DNA from: Anseongella ginsenosidimutans
GTDB taxonomy: Bacteria; Bacteroidota; Bacteroidia; Sphingobacteriales; Sphingobacteriaceae
Assembly (NCBI RefSeq): GCF_008033235.1
Contig: NZ_CP042432.1
Location: forward strand, 310,001-374,000
DNA length: 64,000 nt
Direction: 5' to 3'
The stretch's first letter is position 1, and every line of letters begins with the position of its first letter. Positions 16,008-24,710 of this stretch are shown in pieces. The position numbers were made by a program, and so were the translations under genes. The notes beneath the pieces are model-generated. The model was not told the DNA's origin. It saw only the letters and a program-made list of their open reading frames with translations, and searched no databases.

Positions 16008-17204
16008 TTATTCCGCCAATTGTCCCCAAACATCCAATTCAGCCATCACCACCTGGCCGGAACTGCCGTAGGTTTCCAGGGTTTTAAAACGCAGATACCT
16101 GTAAGGTGGTTGTCTCTCAATGAACGTGCAATCTTCCCCGTTAGTCCAGCCATATTGCTTGTCCTCATCGTTTTCCTGACCCATGGGTAAGCCGGAAGGC
16201 TTGAAGGATTCAAAGGTCCCCATCAGGGTCCAGCTTTCCCAGCTTCCGTCATTAGCAGGGTTATTCGAACCATAAATTTCCCAGCGCTTGGGCCCGGACC
16301 CTTTGTAAAAGTGACCTCCGGGCTCCGATTGATGGACCACAATGCGGCTGATGGCGGCGCTTACGCCGAGATCTATAGTAAACCATTGCGGCAATATTGA
16401 CGAGTTGGTCGAGGCGAAAATTGTCCCGGCATATCCAACAATATTGTTATTCCATAAGTGATGAAGGTGATAACTTTCCGCAGGCTTCCAGGTATCGGTG
16501 GGCAGATGCACAGCTGCCCATGTGGATTTTGGGATCTCCTGTTCGTAAATTGGCTTCAATACCCTGCTCAGGGTATCTGACTTATTATTCCATCGATCCC
16601 GGACAAAAGCCTGAAACTCTGTTTCCAGCGTATCGAATCCACGCACAGCAAATACTCCTTCCGGTGCAGCCGTATAAAGTGTATATACCGGCTCCATTGT
16701 GCCAGTACCTGCGGTATCTGCCATCAGTACGATTGACAGGTCCGCCTTCGATTCGTTCTCAAAACGAATCTGGACCCCGCCGAATGTTTCCACAACTTCT
16801 AAGGCCTCATAGGTTTCCTTGATCGGCGGTGTAAGTGGCGTAAACGATCTCGTGAGCGGTTCCGACATCTTTTCATTTTTTCCAACGGTAAAAATGCTTA
16901 CCTGATGCGGGTCTGTATTGCCATACCCGACAAGCTTCAGCGTATCGGTATATAGGGACGCTTTGGCTTCGCGTGTAATACCTGGCCGGATGTCATATAT
17001 GGCCTTTACGTAGGCCAGGTTCGGATCGTCCGGAAGGTCATACGTAACAATGGCGCCACCCGGCGTTTCCACGATTTCCACATTGCTCACCTGGGCTGGC
17101 GCCGGCATGCTGTCATCAATATAATCGATCCGCGATTCTTCCTTGCAGCCCGAAAAGACCAGCAGGGAACCGAGGAACACCAGCAAAATTCTATTTATAT
17201 TCAT
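16008..17204 (-). CDS. Surface lipoprotein, DUF4959/DUF5126/DUF5000 type
   Basis: This 398-residue lipoprotein has a signal with lipobox LVFSGC. The order of domains is DUF4959 (APAQVSNVEIVETPGGAIVT), DUF5126 (ALEVVETFGGVQIRFEN) and a discoidin-like DUF5000 at the C-terminus (WFTIDLGVSAAISRIVVHQS, RYLRFKTLETYGSSG). This is the standard companion of SusD in many Bacteroidota loci and likely binds glycan at the cell surface. It lies between the SusD gene (40 bp) and another discoidin lipoprotein (18 bp). Confidence 0.87.
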   Translation of the reverse strand: MNINRILLVFLGSLLVFSGCKEESRIDYIDDSMPAPAQVSNVEIVETPGGAIVTYDLPDDPNLAYVKAIYDIRPGITREAKASLYTDTLKLVGYGNTDPHQVSIFTVGKNEKMSEPLTRSFTPLTPPIKETYEALEVVETFGGVQIRFENESKADLSIVLMADTAGTGTMEPVYTLYTAAPEGVFAVRGFDTLETEFQAFVRDRWNNKSDTLSRVLKPIYEQEIPKSTWAAVHLPTDTWKPAESYHLHHLWNNNIVGYAGTIFASTNSSILPQWFTIDLGVSAAISRIVVHQSEPGGHFYKGSGPKRWEIYGSNNPANDGSWESWTLMGTFESFKPSGLPMGQENDEDKQYGWTNGEDCTFIERQPPYRYLRFKTLETYGSSGQVVMAELDVWGQLAE

Positions 17205-17244
17205 AATACTTGATACTTATGTCTTGATATTTGATACTGGTTGA

Positions 17245-19131
17245 TTACCATCCGAGGTTCTGAACAAGGCCCCGGTTATTGTCAATATCACTTTCCCGGA
17301 TAGGGAAGAAATAATCTTTCAGGCCGAAAGAAAGATTAAACACCACCGTTGGCCGGTAATAATCCTTTGCATTGATCTGTTGAATATCCCATGACCGGAT
17401 GGGGGTATTCAGAATGTCTGCCGCTGTTTTCCAGCGCCGGATATCCCAAAAACGCTTGCCTTCAAAGGCGAGTTCAATCATCCGTTCCTGGTGAATGATC
17501 TCCCGCATGCCCGTTTTTGAACCGGGTTTGCTCGGATTGGTGGAATAATTACTCCAGGCCGAGGCGACCGGTTCCAGTCCGGCCCGCGCACGCACCCGAT
17601 CCACATATTCGTTCACCGCAGGTCCCGGCCCCTGCCATTCATTCAGCGCTTCGGCATACAATAAATAAAGATCCGCCAGGCGCATAATGGGGAATGGATA
17701 ATTATTGATCGAATAGCTGTTTCCGGTCCCGATCACATTCTGGTAATGCACCAGTTTTTTCAGGAAATAGCCGGTGACGGAAGCAAAGCCCGGTTTTCCG
17801 AAACCGTTCCGCTGCCGGTATTTGGCCTCGAGATAAAACAGATCCACATCCTTTTTATCATCGTAACGTCCCTGCCCATACCAAACGCCACCGTCAAAAC
17901 CCATGGTCGCATAAAAGCGAGGCTCCCGGTCAAAATTCATCGAAGCGGTAGTATAGCCATTCCGGATGTAAAGCTTGTCTCCCACACCGGCCGTACGGAT
18001 ATCGTATCTTCCCTCATAATTCCATTCCTTGTCTTCGGCAATGGGTACGCCGTTATCCGAGTAGAATAGTTCGGCCATGCGAAGCGGAGGAGATAACACG
18101 CCGTGAATGGCAGTGATATCCAGGTTGGTAGGATCCATTCTCGGGGTAACCAGCGCCTGCAGGCCCGCAGACCAGGACATTGTATTGCCCCAGATGATCT
18201 CGTCGTTCCAGCGCTCGGTAATACTGTTGCGGATGCTCAGCTGAGTCATAATTGTATCAGTAAGGGAGTACTGATTAAAGGCGGGCAGGTACTCATATAG
18301 CTTCATTCCCGCAGCTTCACAGGCATCGATCGCTTCCTTGCAGGCCAGGGCGGCAGCTTCCCATTTAGCATCCGAGTATTGCTGGTTGAACAATACGGTG
18401 CCATCGGGGTTGATCAACTGCGCCTGATCGGCATTGCCGTTGAACAGCGGACTGGCTGCGGTAACCAGCGCCAAAGCCTTGATGGACAGGGCCGCCGGCC
18501 TGGTGATCCGTCCCATTTCTTTGGCAGGATCGTTAATGACGGCCGGAAGGGCCGCTGCCGCTTCATCAATCAGCTGCACTACATAGTTAAAGCAGGAATC
18601 CACCGGATCACGGGAAACCTGGGCCATATCGGCGCTCACATCAGTAGATACGTTTTCCTTCAGGAGCGGAATGGGACCATACATTTTTACCAGTGTGAAA
18701 TGGTAATAAGCTTTCAGGAAGGTCACCTCGGCTATCCAGCGGTCCCGTTCGGTTTGCTCGATATCTGCCACGCGGCCGATATTTTCCAGAAAGATATTGC
18801 AATCATGGATGGCGCGGAAATAGGTTCCCCAGCGTCCGCCTAAAGGGCCTACGATATTCTGCAAGCCTTTTGCCAAACTGAAAAAGCCGCCTTCATTGGC
18901 GAATCTCCATAATTCATCACCGCCGACCATCCCGGGGTCATCACCCAGATCGCCGTTCCTTGGCAGGTAAGAATAGCAGGTAAACAGGTATTTCTCGGCT
19001 TCATGCCGGTTGGCAAAGGCATTATCGATGGTCGCGACGTTGTCCGGGACCACGTCCAGGTACTGTTTGCAGGAACTCAGTGAACCTAAAAGTACCAGAA
19101 CGGTTAGCGTTAATATCTTGTATGTCTTCAT
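17245..19131 (-). CDS. SusD/RagB-family nutrient-binding outer-membrane lipoprotein
   Basis: This 628-residue lipoprotein (lipobox LGSLSSC) has the SusD-like N-terminal region (YLDVVPDNVATIDNAF, AEKYLFTCYSYLPRNGD) and C-terminal RagB/SusD motif (FPIMRLADLYLLYAEALNE, RMIELAFEGKRFWDIRRWK). It forms the lid over the SusC transporter and captures oligosaccharide or another nutrient. It lies 30 bp downstream of the SusC gene. The substrate cannot be read from the sequence because no degrading enzyme is linked. Confidence 0.95.
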   Translation of the reverse strand: MKTYKILTLTVLVLLGSLSSCKQYLDVVPDNVATIDNAFANRHEAEKYLFTCYSYLPRNGDLGDDPGMVGGDELWRFANEGGFFSLAKGLQNIVGPLGGRWGTYFRAIHDCNIFLENIGRVADIEQTERDRWIAEVTFLKAYYHFTLVKMYGPIPLLKENVSTDVSADMAQVSRDPVDSCFNYVVQLIDEAAAALPAVINDPAKEMGRITRPAALSIKALALVTAASPLFNGNADQAQLINPDGTVLFNQQYSDAKWEAAALACKEAIDACEAAGMKLYEYLPAFNQYSLTDTIMTQLSIRNSITERWNDEIIWGNTMSWSAGLQALVTPRMDPTNLDITAIHGVLSPPLRMAELFYSDNGVPIAEDKEWNYEGRYDIRTAGVGDKLYIRNGYTTASMNFDREPRFYATMGFDGGVWYGQGRYDDKKDVDLFYLEAKYRQRNGFGKPGFASVTGYFLKKLVHYQNVIGTGNSYSINNYPFPIMRLADLYLLYAEALNEWQGPGPAVNEYVDRVRARAGLEPVASAWSNYSTNPSKPGSKTGMREIIHQERMIELAFEGKRFWDIRRWKTAADILNTPIRSWDIQQINAKDYYRPTVVFNLSFGLKDYFFPIRESDIDNNRGLVQNLGW

Positions 19132-19161
19132 TTTCTAAAAATTTGACGGGCCTCTCCTTAA

Positions 19162-22100
19162 TTATATGGTCAGATCCAGCCCTATGTTAAACACCCGTTG
19201 GATCGGATAGCCGAGGCCGTTTCCACCCATCTCTACATCCCATAAACTGAAACTGCTGAAGTTGACCAGGTTCGTTGCATTGAGATAGATCCGGAAAGTG
19301 CTGGCTTTCAGCCTTTCCAGTACGCGAGCGGGAAGCGTGTAACCGATTTCCACTTGTTTCAGCCGCAGAAAAGAGCCGTTCCGCATCCACCAGGTGCTGG
19401 TTTGTGCATTATTGCTGTTCAATGTGGAACTCAGCCTCGGATAAAGCGCATACACATCCCGGTGATCTTCTGACCAATAGCTGTCTGCGAAAGCTTTTAA
19501 TACCTGGTTCTGGAGTATCTGGTTTGCCGGAACGGCCTCCCCGTCGTAAACGTAACGGGCAAAGGGCGCAGTAGCTGCCGGATCTATCCAGAAAGATTCA
19601 TTTGCCAGGCCCTGAAAAAAGGCAGAAACGTCAAATGATTTGTAACCCGCCGAGAAGCCGAAACCATAAACGATCTCCGGAACAGTAGGATGCCCCAGCG
19701 GCACCCTGTCCGCTGCGGTGATCTGTCCGTCCCGGTTCACATCCGTGTATTTGATGTCCCCGCCGCCGTACTCGCCGAAATTCTGCCGGGGTGAGTTCAG
19801 GGCTTCCTGGTCATCCACGAACAATCGTTCAGCAATGTAACCGTAATTTTGGTTAAGGGAATTGCCTTTATGATACCGGTACCATTCTTCATATTTCGGT
19901 TCTTCGTAAAATTCAAACTGGCTGGTGGCGTAGGTGAAATTGCCCATACTCTGTACCCATATCCCGTTTCCGAAACTATGATTATAGTCGAGGGAAATAT
20001 CCACCCCTTTGGCAGAAGCGGAGCCCACGTTTGACCTCACCTCGGCAGCGAAGCCAAGTTCTGCCGGAAGCGAAGCCCGGTTCATCAGGATCTGTTCCCG
20101 GTCCTGGCTAAAGACTTCGGCGATGATATTCGCCTTATCAAACAAGCCTATTTCCAGGGCAAGATTTTTCTGGGTCGCAATTTCCCACGTGATGCCAGGG
20201 TTGGCGTACCGGGAAATGGAGATCCCGTTCAGGCGGTATTGAACGCCAGGATCCTGGCCGAAAGCAGCGCCCCTGCTGCCGTTGTTCATATTGACATTTG
20301 ACAGGTAAAAGAAACGGTCTTCGGGTCGCCCGATGGCATCGTTTCCGATTTTTCCATAGGTCGCTCTGATACGAAGGTTGGAGACCACCGATTTAACCGG
20401 CTCGAAAAAGTCTTCATTGGAAGCAGTCCAGGCAAGCCCGGCCGAAGGGAAAAAGCCGAAACGATGGTCTTCATCAAAGCGTTCCGATCCATTATAGCCA
20501 AAGTTAAACTCAGCATAATAGCGGTTGTCGTAGTCGTAGGTCATTCGCCCTGAAACACCCAGATTTCGGCTGGGCAGCGAGCGCTGCAGGTCGCCGGCGT
20601 TCGCGTTCAGGCGCTGCTGGGCCATAAAGACCAGCATGGCGCTGACGCCGTGTTTTTCGGCAAATGTCCGGTTATAATTCACCCGGGACTCGGCGTAAAA
20701 GGTCGTGCTGATGTCCTTGCCTCCTTCATCATAATCCAGGTAATCGGTTCCGCCGTCAGGATTAACATTGGTCACTGAATAAGCACCTGTTTGGGGGTTA
20801 AACCCGGCCGGCACATACCAGAAGGGATTATAGAATCGCCGTACATCAAAAAAGGAACGGCGGTGTGTGTTCAGCATTCCATTAAATGACAGCCCCTCGG
20901 TCAGGAATCCCAGATCTTGTTTAAGTTCCAGCTGAGCCAGCATCAATGAGCTGGAATATTCCTTGTACCCCCGCACCATGTCAGCATAGGGATTAATATA
21001 ATTTCCTTCTTCGAAGTTCCCGAACATAATATGCTTCACATGCTCGTGATCCTCGTCAATGGGATAATAGGCTGGAAAGAGTACCGGATTGGCGCGCATG
21101 ACTCTTCTGTACATTTGGGCGCCTCCTTCCATGGGTCCGGTATAGTCGTCAAACATCCCATGAAGCCGTACTACCAGTTCCGAGGTTTTGGTAAGATTGA
21201 TATTGACGTTTGAGCGGAGAGAATAGCTCTTCAGATCAATATTGCTATTGAAATTATTTCGTTTATCAACTTCCATCAGGCCATTGTCCTGATTAAAGGA
21301 ACCGGAAACAAAGTACCGTGCTACCCCGCCGCCGCCGCTCACGCTCATATTAGCCCGCTGGTTCATTGTGTATTCCTTAAACATCTGTGCCCGCCAGTCA
21401 TTGGTCGGATAAGCGAGCGGGTTATTGCCACTAGCTGTATTTTCGATTTTTCTGTCGGAGTAAAGAACTGCTTCCAGAGGATTACGCGTAAGCGTGGCTT
21501 CGTTTGCCATGATCATATAGGTGACCGGATCGGCCAATTCCACGTTTCGCGTGGGCGCTGAAATGGAATTTTCCATCCTGATCGAAAACTTGGCTTTGCC
21601 TACTGCACCTTCCTTCGTCGTTACCAGGATCACCCCATTGGCTGCGCGGGAGCCGTAAAGCGCTGTTGCCGTAGCATCCTTCAGTACCGAGAAACTGGCA
21701 ATATCATCCACCTGAAGGCGGGCCAGGTCCGTGGTGGTCAGTTCAATCCCATCGATCAGAATCAGCGGATCTTTCTTATAGCCGAATGTAGTTACTCCGC
21801 GGATAAAGAAGTCGGCATTATCCATACCCGGCTCCCCGCTGCGCTGAAAGGCGATCATGCCGGCAACGCGTCCGGCCAGTGCGGAAGTCAGGTTACTGGA
21901 GGGCACCTTCAGATCGGCCGGATTCACTGAAACCACCGAACCCACCATATCGCTTCGTTTTTGCTTACCAAAAGCTACTACAACCACCTCATCCAGGCCC
22001 TGCATATCAGCCTGAAGTTTTACATCAATGATCTGTTTACCTGCAACCGGGATTTCCTGTGTCAGGTAGCCGATCATGGAAAACACCAGGATCGCATTAT

Positions 22101-22641
22101 CGTCAGGTACGTTCAGGATATACTTTCCGTTTTGGTCGGTGCTGGTGCCGATGTTCGTGCCTTTTATCGTCACAGACACGCCGGGAAGCGTACTGATGGA
22201 GTCGCTTACCGTTCCGCTGATATCCCTTGCCAGTCGCATCTCGTACTCGGGTGCGGAAACGCCTTTGTCTTTTGCAAAGTCCTCCTTCCCCTTAATAACG
22301 ATCGTGTTTTCAATTACTTTAAACGAAAGGTCCTGACCGGCAAAGCAGCTTTTCAGGGCCTCTTCTACAGATACCCCTGTTACGTTGATACTGATCCTGC
22401 CGGCATTCCGGATATCTTCAGCATCGTAAAAGAGATCGAAGCCGCTTTGCTGCCGGATCTTTTCAAGGACTGTTTCCAATTGCACATTTTTTGCGTCAAT
22501 TGTAATCCTTTGGCTATATACCGAGGCACTCACCTGGGTGAGTGTAATTATCGCCAGAAACACGGTTAGTTTCATAACCAACAATACATTAGATGGGAGG
22601 CCCGGAAATAGCCTGGCCTTAGGGAAAAGGTTAAAATTCAT
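19162..22641 (-). CDS. SusC/RagA-type TonB-dependent transporter with STN domain
   Basis: The frame is open to 22722, but the ATG at 22641 gives the familiar family start (MNFNLFPKARLFPGLPSNVL then a signal helix), so 1159 residues are annotated. The order is: signal; STN domain that receives signals to an anti-sigma factor (VQLETVLEKIRQQSGFDLFY); carboxypeptidase-like repeat (ISGTVSDSISTLPGVSVTIK); plug with DPLILIDGIELT and SFSVLKDATATALYGSRAAN; long barrel ending in FNIGLDLTI. The STN domain and the FecR/ECF pair upstream form a trans-envelope induction circuit. Confidence 0.96.
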   Translation of the reverse strand: MNFNLFPKARLFPGLPSNVLLVMKLTVFLAIITLTQVSASVYSQRITIDAKNVQLETVLEKIRQQSGFDLFYDAEDIRNAGRISINVTGVSVEEALKSCFAGQDLSFKVIENTIVIKGKEDFAKDKGVSAPEYEMRLARDISGTVSDSISTLPGVSVTIKGTNIGTSTDQNGKYILNVPDDNAILVFSMIGYLTQEIPVAGKQIIDVKLQADMQGLDEVVVVAFGKQKRSDMVGSVVSVNPADLKVPSSNLTSALAGRVAGMIAFQRSGEPGMDNADFFIRGVTTFGYKKDPLILIDGIELTTTDLARLQVDDIASFSVLKDATATALYGSRAANGVILVTTKEGAVGKAKFSIRMENSISAPTRNVELADPVTYMIMANEATLTRNPLEAVLYSDRKIENTASGNNPLAYPTNDWRAQMFKEYTMNQRANMSVSGGGGVARYFVSGSFNQDNGLMEVDKRNNFNSNIDLKSYSLRSNVNINLTKTSELVVRLHGMFDDYTGPMEGGAQMYRRVMRANPVLFPAYYPIDEDHEHVKHIMFGNFEEGNYINPYADMVRGYKEYSSSLMLAQLELKQDLGFLTEGLSFNGMLNTHRRSFFDVRRFYNPFWYVPAGFNPQTGAYSVTNVNPDGGTDYLDYDEGGKDISTTFYAESRVNYNRTFAEKHGVSAMLVFMAQQRLNANAGDLQRSLPSRNLGVSGRMTYDYDNRYYAEFNFGYNGSERFDEDHRFGFFPSAGLAWTASNEDFFEPVKSVVSNLRIRATYGKIGNDAIGRPEDRFFYLSNVNMNNGSRGAAFGQDPGVQYRLNGISISRYANPGITWEIATQKNLALEIGLFDKANIIAEVFSQDREQILMNRASLPAELGFAAEVRSNVGSASAKGVDISLDYNHSFGNGIWVQSMGNFTYATSQFEFYEEPKYEEWYRYHKGNSLNQNYGYIAERLFVDDQEALNSPRQNFGEYGGGDIKYTDVNRDGQITAADRVPLGHPTVPEIVYGFGFSAGYKSFDVSAFFQGLANESFWIDPAATAPFARYVYDGEAVPANQILQNQVLKAFADSYWSEDHRDVYALYPRLSSTLNSNNAQTSTWWMRNGSFLRLKQVEIGYTLPARVLERLKASTFRIYLNATNLVNFSSFSLWDVEMGGNGLGYPIQRVFNIGLDLTI

Positions 22642-22678
22642 TACATTTGTGGAGTTTGGGTTTAGGGTAAATTTGCCC

Positions 22679-22711
22679 GTTATTGCACAATAACATTTCC
22701 CGTTACGGGAA
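22679..22711. promoter_or_regulatory. Two adjacent palindromes in the susC leader
   Basis: GTTATTGCACAATAAC (22679-22694, 7-bp arms) is followed two bases later by TTCCCGTTACGGGAA (22697-22711, 7-bp arms). They lie 38-70 bases before the SusC ATG and could be operators or leader hairpins controlling susC expression. Confidence 0.5.
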
Positions 22712-22728
22712 TGACGACTCAAATCACA

Positions 22729-22762
22729 CCGGGGAGTAGGGATAGTACTTCCCGGCTTTTTT
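22729..22762. terminator. Hairpin with T-run between fecR and susC genes
   Basis: CCGGGGAGTA (22729-22738) pairs with TACTTCCCGG (22746-22755) with one mismatch-type G-T. Six T follow on the plus strand, while on the minus strand the hairpin is preceded by A6. It may partly separate the sigma/anti-sigma transcript from susC, although the T-run faces the other way. Confidence 0.4.
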
Positions 22763-22832
22763 ATTTAATGAAAGTATTATGGGATAGTAATCATATTAAC
22801 ATAATTGGTTTAGTTTTATCGATTATTTAAGC

Positions 22833-23993
22833 TTAGGACATTACTACAATTTTGCGACCTTCAATCCTGAAGTTTACGCCCGTGTAACTCAGGATGTCGA
22901 GAAATTTAGAGAGCGAAATATTTCTTGATATGGTTCCTACAAATTTCTTTTCGGGGATTTCGCCTTCATACACCACTTCAACATCGTACCATCTTTCCAC
23001 CTGACGCATGATCGTTTCTATGCCTTCCATATCGTACTGGAACTGGCCGTTCTTCCAGGCGATGATCTTCTCTACATTTGCCTGGCTGATACTGATGGAT
23101 CTGGATGGATCCAGGCCTATCTGCGCCTGCTGCCCCGGTTTCAATAACCGGAACTTGCTGCCCGCGGGCAGCGATATTCTTACACTTCCCTCAAGAAGCG
23201 TAGTGCGTATGGCGCCTTCACCCGGGTACGCATTGATATTAAACTGTGTGCCAATGGCTTCAATCCGCTGGTTACTGGCAACGACAATAAAGGGAATCAC
23301 CACTTTTCCCGTATCCGAAAGCCGGTATTTCCGGACAACTTCAAAATATACTTCCCCGGTGATCTCTACCTTCCTTTCGCCGTCCGTGAACATCGCCGGG
23401 AAGCGGATACTGGAAGCAGAGTTCAGCCAGGCGCCTGAACCATCGGGGAGTACCACCTGGTACTGGCCGCCGCGGGGTGTCCTGATCGTATTGTAACGCA
23501 TTTCAGCCACTTTCCCCTTTTCCAAGGCGGGTTGATAGATTACCTGGTCTTCCCTGGTCTTTGTTATCCGGACGGGCCCCTTGTGATCGATACTGCCGAT
23601 TGCGGCATTATTAAGGTCAATGACAGAGCCGTCCGCCAGTTCAAGCACAGCCTTGTTTCCACCAGGAGCTACGTCATTTTTATAGATGTTACCGCTAAAC
23701 CCGGAAGCAGGCCTCTGTTCACGCAGAAAATAAATACTTGCCGAAAACAGGAATAAAACAAGTACTGCTGCCGCAATCTGGCCGAGCTGCAGGCTTCTTA
23801 TAAAATAATATTTTTTTAAGGGAAGGGAGCCGGATACATCCTTCAGCGCTTTTTCGATCTCTTCCCGGGCCGGCGTCTGCCCGTTGCCGGAAGCAAGAGA
23901 AAGATACCATGCGTTCAGCAGGGCCTTTTCCTCTTCCGTGCAGTTTCCCGCACGGTATTTTCGTACTAATTCTTTTGCTTCCTTATTGGTCAT
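22833..23993 (-). CDS. FecR-family anti-sigma factor (DUF4974)
   Basis: This 386-residue inner-membrane protein has a short cytoplasmic sigma-binding region (KYRAGNCTEEEKALLNAWY), one transmembrane helix at about 70-90 and a periplasmic FecR domain (YNTIRTPRGGQYQVVLPDGS, AWLNSASSIRFP, GEVYFEV). A C-terminal DUF4974 follows (RWYDVEVVYEG, ILSYTGVNFRIEG). It receives the signal from the STN domain of the SusC protein and releases the ECF sigma factor encoded 42 bp upstream. Confidence 0.95.
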   Translation of the reverse strand: MTNKEAKELVRKYRAGNCTEEEKALLNAWYLSLASGNGQTPAREEIEKALKDVSGSLPLKKYYFIRSLQLGQIAAAVLVLFLFSASIYFLREQRPASGFSGNIYKNDVAPGGNKAVLELADGSVIDLNNAAIGSIDHKGPVRITKTREDQVIYQPALEKGKVAEMRYNTIRTPRGGQYQVVLPDGSGAWLNSASSIRFPAMFTDGERKVEITGEVYFEVVRKYRLSDTGKVVIPFIVVASNQRIEAIGTQFNINAYPGEGAIRTTLLEGSVRISLPAGSKFRLLKPGQQAQIGLDPSRSISISQANVEKIIAWKNGQFQYDMEGIETIMRQVERWYDVEVVYEGEIPEKKFVGTISRNISLSKFLDILSYTGVNFRIEGRKIVVMS

Positions 23994-24035
23994 ATACTAA
24001 AATAGCCGCGCGGGAAGTGCTGCTTCCGCGCAGTA

Positions 24036-24635
24036 CTAGTATATAACGGTTAACATAGTAAGAGGTAGTAGATGAATTATAAATAAAAATGCGCCCAGTT
24101 TTAAACGCAGGATTTTCAGGGCGTTACTCACCTGCTTTTTAACGGTTTTGTCCGAAATGATCAGCTGCTCGGCAATTTCCTTATGGCTCAGGTTTTCCAT
24201 CCGGCTGAGCTGGAATATTTCTCTCATTTTCAACGGCAGGGCGCTGATCTCCTTCTCAATGATGGCTGCCAGCTCCTTCTCCTCCAGCTGCTTGTCGGTG
24301 CTGCATTCATAATGGCCGGCAAAATCCTTCAGGGATTCGAAATAAGAGGAAGCTACTTTTTTTCGCGCAATTCTGTCAAATACACGATTCCGGGCCGAAG
24401 CATACAGGTAGGAAGCAATTCCCCCGCGGTAATTAAGTTCTTCCCGTTTCGTCCATAAAACAATGAATAGATCCTGTATGACATCTTTCGCTTCTTCTTT
24501 ATCCTGCAAAATACGGTAGGCATGTACATACAGCAACCCCTTGTACCGGTTGTACAGTTCGGTGTATGCAGCCTTGTCACCTTCTTTGAGAAGCTGCGCC
24601 AGTTCCTTATCCCCGCAATTGCAATAGGCTCTCAT
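24036..24635 (-). CDS. ECF sigma factor of the SusC/SusD locus
   Basis: The frame is open to 24704, but the ATG at 24635 (MRAYCNCGDKELAQLLKEGD) gives the usual start, for 199 residues. Region 2 (YTELYNRYKGLLYVHAYRIL, DVIQDLFIVLW) and region 4 (LPLKMREIFQLSRMENLSHK, IAEQLIISDKTVKKQVSNAL) are intact. The last about 18 residues are strongly hydrophobic (LGAFLFIIHLLPLTM), a tail seen in some SusC-linked Bacteroidota sigma factors and possibly used for membrane contact. It probably activates the susCD operon. Confidence 0.92.
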   Translation of the reverse strand: MRAYCNCGDKELAQLLKEGDKAAYTELYNRYKGLLYVHAYRILQDKEEAKDVIQDLFIVLWTKREELNYRGGIASYLYASARNRVFDRIARKKVASSYFESLKDFAGHYECSTDKQLEEKELAAIIEKEISALPLKMREIFQLSRMENLSHKEIAEQLIISDKTVKKQVSNALKILRLKLGAFLFIIHLLPLTMLTVIY

Positions 24636-24710
24636 GATCTCTATCACAATTATATCAATTTTCTGATGAAAAGAGGGCATGTTGCGAATTATCATCCCTC
24701 GCATCAGGCC

